Positions 23,446 to 25,620 of a DNA stretch of 25,620 nucleotides are shown in pieces. A model generated the notes under the pieces. That model was given only the letters and a program-made list of their open reading frames with translations, had not been told where the DNA came from and did no database searches. Both the position numbers and the translations under genes were made by a program. This stretch comes from Bacillota bacterium (GTDB lineage Bacteria > Bacillota > Clostridia > Acetivibrionales > Acetivibrionaceae): contig JAEZUI010000188.1 of NCBI GenBank assembly GCA_023421115.1, positions 1 to 25,620 of the forward strand, read 5' to 3'. The first letter of the stretch is position 1, and the number at the start of each line of letters is the position of its first letter.

Positions 23446-24537
23446 TTATGATCCTATTGATCTTAAATACTCATGTATTGTTCTGTTATAATTTGGATAC
23501 TCATCTTCTGTAAATACTCCTAATGCTTCTTGAAATGCATCTTTAGCTTTAATAGTATTATTATTTTTATCTATAACTTTAGACAACTCAGCATATGCAA
23601 TTCCTAAATGGTTTTGCATATAAGCATAACCTTCCGGAAAATGATTAATCGGATACTTCTTAATATTTCCAGAAAGAAATCCTATTCCATCCTCTAAACT
23701 TTTTATTGCTTTTGCCATATCTTTCTCTGACGATTCCTCTTGGATAAGGCTTATTATAACCCTTCCCAAATAAATATCAATATAAAAAGCATCTTTAAAT
23801 CGCTTCTTTGATAAACACAAATTTTTCGCTTCAGTAAATGCACAGACAGACTTATTTAGATTTTGGAACTTATCTCGAAATTTAGCCAAACACTCATAAG
23901 CTAATCCAAGTTGTGATTGTATATAGCTATGTAAAAACAAATCCGTTTTGCCTCTCAAAGTAGCATTTGCCTCGTTTAAAACTTCAATAGCCCTAATTGT
24001 GGAAGCTTCACACTCAGTAACATCACCTAAATTTCTATATACAGCTCCAAGATTAGCCAATATCTGGGCAAATCTTGATGAATCGTTTTCTTTCGGATAA
24101 TTTTTTAATACTTCTTCAAAACACTCAATTGCTTTACAAAAAGTTTCTGATTTACCATCAATAATACCTATATCTAAAAAACATCTACCTTGACCAAACT
24201 TAATTGTTCTATAAACTTCTCTACTTTTATCTTCTTCCGCTGTAATTATTTCCTTTTGTAGTATCCTATCATATTTCTCCAAAGCTTTGTGATATTTTCT
24301 GTTGTCCACTAAGTTGTTAATACGATTTACTTTTTTTGATATATCCCATGACAGGTTTTCCGAAATAAATATATACACTAGCACTAAAGCCAAAAACCAT
24401 ATTATGTATTTCGAAGGTTCCCATATAAAACTCAAGCCCCATAGTGCAGCAAATAGAATCAAAATAAGTCCTAAAATCATAAGCACAAAAACAGCTCTCG
24501 GAGACATCAAAATTTTTCGTATCCATATAGAAATCAT
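23446..24537 (-). CDS. Membrane-anchored TPR protein
   Basis: A 363-residue protein with two hydrophobic segments near the N-terminus (about residues 13-33 and 40-60: VFVLMILGLILILFAALWGL and IIWFLALVLVYIFIS), then a soluble region built of tetratricopeptide-like helical repeats (for example FAQILANLGAVYRNLGDVTE, and LGIAYAELSKVIDKNNNTIK near the end). The ATG at 24537 is preferred because AAGGTG lies 9 nt upstream; a GTG at 24549 overlaps that site. TPR domains bind partner proteins, but no enzymatic domain is present, so the role is unknown. It probably faces the cytoplasm, given the basic residues around the first segment. Confidence 0.75.
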   Translation of the reverse strand: MISIWIRKILMSPRAVFVLMILGLILILFAALWGLSFIWEPSKYIIWFLALVLVYIFISENLSWDISKKVNRINNLVDNRKYHKALEKYDRILQKEIITAEEDKSREVYRTIKFGQGRCFLDIGIIDGKSETFCKAIECFEEVLKNYPKENDSSRFAQILANLGAVYRNLGDVTECEASTIRAIEVLNEANATLRGKTDLFLHSYIQSQLGLAYECLAKFRDKFQNLNKSVCAFTEAKNLCLSKKRFKDAFYIDIYLGRVIISLIQEESSEKDMAKAIKSLEDGIGFLSGNIKKYPINHFPEGYAYMQNHLGIAYAELSKVIDKNNNTIKAKDAFQEALGVFTEDEYPNYNRTIHEYLRSIGS

Positions 24538-24549
24538 AAATCTTATCAC

Positions 24550-25113
24550 CTTTCAGATTAATTACTTTAAGGCAAATACCCTTCTGAACAAATTAATTTA
24601 CATCAATTTTATCACGCTTTCCCCCAAAATCAAACATCTCCAAGGATAATATCATAAGCATAACAAGTGAACTCTTTCCTCTTTAATTATTGATAAAATT
24701 GTCATGTTTTTATTGGTTGGAGTTGCTATTTATTTGGGTTCATGCAGCCCCCATTTTATTACCAATAATTTCATAAGAAAAATCCGAAAAGATAGAGCAG
24801 AAACCATAAAAAAAGACCGTTATTTTAGAATGGTGACAATTTTTAGTTCAATATGTGACTAATTATGTAGTAAATTAGTCGTTTTTATGGTAGTATTTAT
24901 GTAGTAATGTAATATTTATTACTGTACCCATGGTTTGCCAAACAATGTGAAATATAAATTCTTAATCTTAAAATATAACTAAATATTATAGTATAGTCTC
25001 GAAAAGTAACTGGTAATTGACCTGAAAATAAAAATTCAGGATTAATTCATAAGAAAATATGTAATAAAACATACTGAACCTTGATAAAAGTATATTGTTA
25101 CGATAGAGCAAGT
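24550..25113. other. Gene-free AT-rich stretch
   Basis: No supported gene. It contains short repeats (TGTAGTAA near 24867 and 24902) and probably the downstream end of the transposon carrying the gene at 25163-25620. I could not locate an inverted repeat. Confidence 0.4.
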
Positions 25114-25138
25114 AAAAAAGGGCATGGCAAACAAGCCC
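25114..25138 (-). terminator. Terminator of the right-hand transposase gene
   Basis: On the minus strand GGGC (25138-25135) pairs with GCCC (25123-25120), followed by TTTTTT (25119-25114), 25 nt after the transposase stop. The stem is short. Confidence 0.45.
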
Positions 25139-25162
25139 TAATCGGTGGGATTTAAAAATTAG

Positions 25163-25620
25163 TTAAGCTGCTTGCTCAAGAAGTTTGTAAAAACTGAACT
25201 TCTCATGTTTGATCCAAGCATCCAAATGGGTATTTATTGCGGCAAACGTAGCAAGAGAAAACCTTAATCTATTGCTTTGAGAATCGTAGCTTTCAACACA
25301 ATAATCTACAAAGATTTTTTTGAAAGAACGTTCCACGGAAGACCTACGTTTAAAGGTTTCTTTGAATTCATCAGAATCTCTATGAACCAAAGGAAATAGC
25401 CTTAAATCGTAGTCAGGCTTAAGGTAGACGACTCGTCCGTAAGCTGATTCAGAGCATTTGCACTCTTTTGGAGGTTCCTGTCCATGAACTGCGAACCAGC
25501 AGCGGAGCTTGATTCCCTTGGGCTTGGAATATCCCCAATCAACATAGGGAATTCCACCTGGACAAATGGGTCTGCCCTTATCATCAAAACATTGGATTGA
25601 GGGGTCTGGATATTTAAGTT
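25163..25620 (-). CDS. DDE-type transposase, C-terminal part (runs off the window)
   Basis: The open frame continues to the window edge, so the N-terminal part is not in view. 152 codons are visible. They contain a cysteine-rich segment (CFDDKGRPICPGGIPYVDWG, then CWFAVHGQEPPKECKCS), a SAYGRVVYLKPDYDLRLFPLV block and the C-terminal catalytic-glutamate region FKRRSSVERSFKKIFVDYCV, ending HLDAWIKHEKF. The RRSSVERSFK segment is the YREK-like signature of IS4/IS5-type transposases. The exact IS family is not certain. No stop or frameshift is seen in the visible part. Confidence 0.8.
   Translation of the reverse strand, partial: LKYPDPSIQCFDDKGRPICPGGIPYVDWGYSKPKGIKLRCWFAVHGQEPPKECKCSESAYGRVVYLKPDYDLRLFPLVHRDSDEFKETFKRRSSVERSFKKIFVDYCVESYDSQSNRLRFSLATFAAINTHLDAWIKHEKFSFYKLLEQAA

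Noticed and set aside
25402..25587. Minus-strand frame of 61 codons near the right edge
   Set aside because: It overlaps the continuous transposase frame that runs to the window edge, whose translation has clear transposase motifs.
1..25620. CRISPR arrays, tRNA or rRNA genes
   Set aside because: No regularly spaced repeats of CRISPR type and no tRNA or rRNA sequence was recognised by eye. A dedicated tRNA scan was not possible.

Overview
The window looks like an AT-rich, low-GC Gram-positive chromosome, most probably class Clostridia. The evidence is the codon use, the strong AGGAGG-type ribosome binding sites, a glycine T-box riboswitch before a single-chain glycyl-tRNA synthetase, and ISL3/IS21/IS1634-type transposases. 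It is a heavily rearranged accessory region: apart from glyS and a MurJ-type flippase gene, it is made of mobile elements, relics, one peptide-maturation cassette and the control module of an integrative element.

Layout. 1-5.8 kb: an IS21-type element (istA, istB, with repeated TCCGGA end motifs) beside a frameshifted, truncated ISL3 transposase, then an IS1634-type transposase. 6.1-11.9 kb, all on the minus strand: a natural-product cassette. In transcription order it has a promoter, a truncated adenylate-forming-enzyme head, an ABC exporter, a decayed MurJ-like flippase relic, a 706-residue radical SAM protein with two SPASM-like cysteine clusters, a 96-residue partner overlapping it by 4 nt, and a 55-residue peptide with 12 cysteines spaced mostly as CXXX. 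The peptide gene has its own consensus promoter. 12.1-15.6 kb: a broken uncharacterised gene, an ORF-less group II intron relic, an intact murJ-like gene and an IstA-like fragment. 16-18.5 kb: a sigma-like protein and a second regulator on the minus strand, facing away from an XRE repressor/ImmA-type protease pair, with palindromic operators between them including a GAAC-N4-GTTC site. 18.5-20.7 kb: orphan, possibly immunity-like or ankyrin-type genes and relics, an XRE regulator and a C-terminal argS relic. 20.9-22.7 kb: glyS with T-box leader and promoter. 22.8-25.6 kb: an uncharacterised protein, a membrane-anchored TPR protein and a transposase running off the window.

How it fits together. 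The 6-12 kb block is the most interesting part. The Cys-rich peptide is the likely substrate, the double-SPASM radical SAM enzyme and its coupled partner the modifying machinery, and the ABC protein the exporter. The pattern matches what I recall as the in-silico CXXX-repeat peptide modification systems, whose products are largely undescribed. The repressor/protease pair resembles the ICEBs1 ImmR/ImmA switch, but no integrase, excisionase or conjugation gene is in view, so it is a remnant or the edge of an element.
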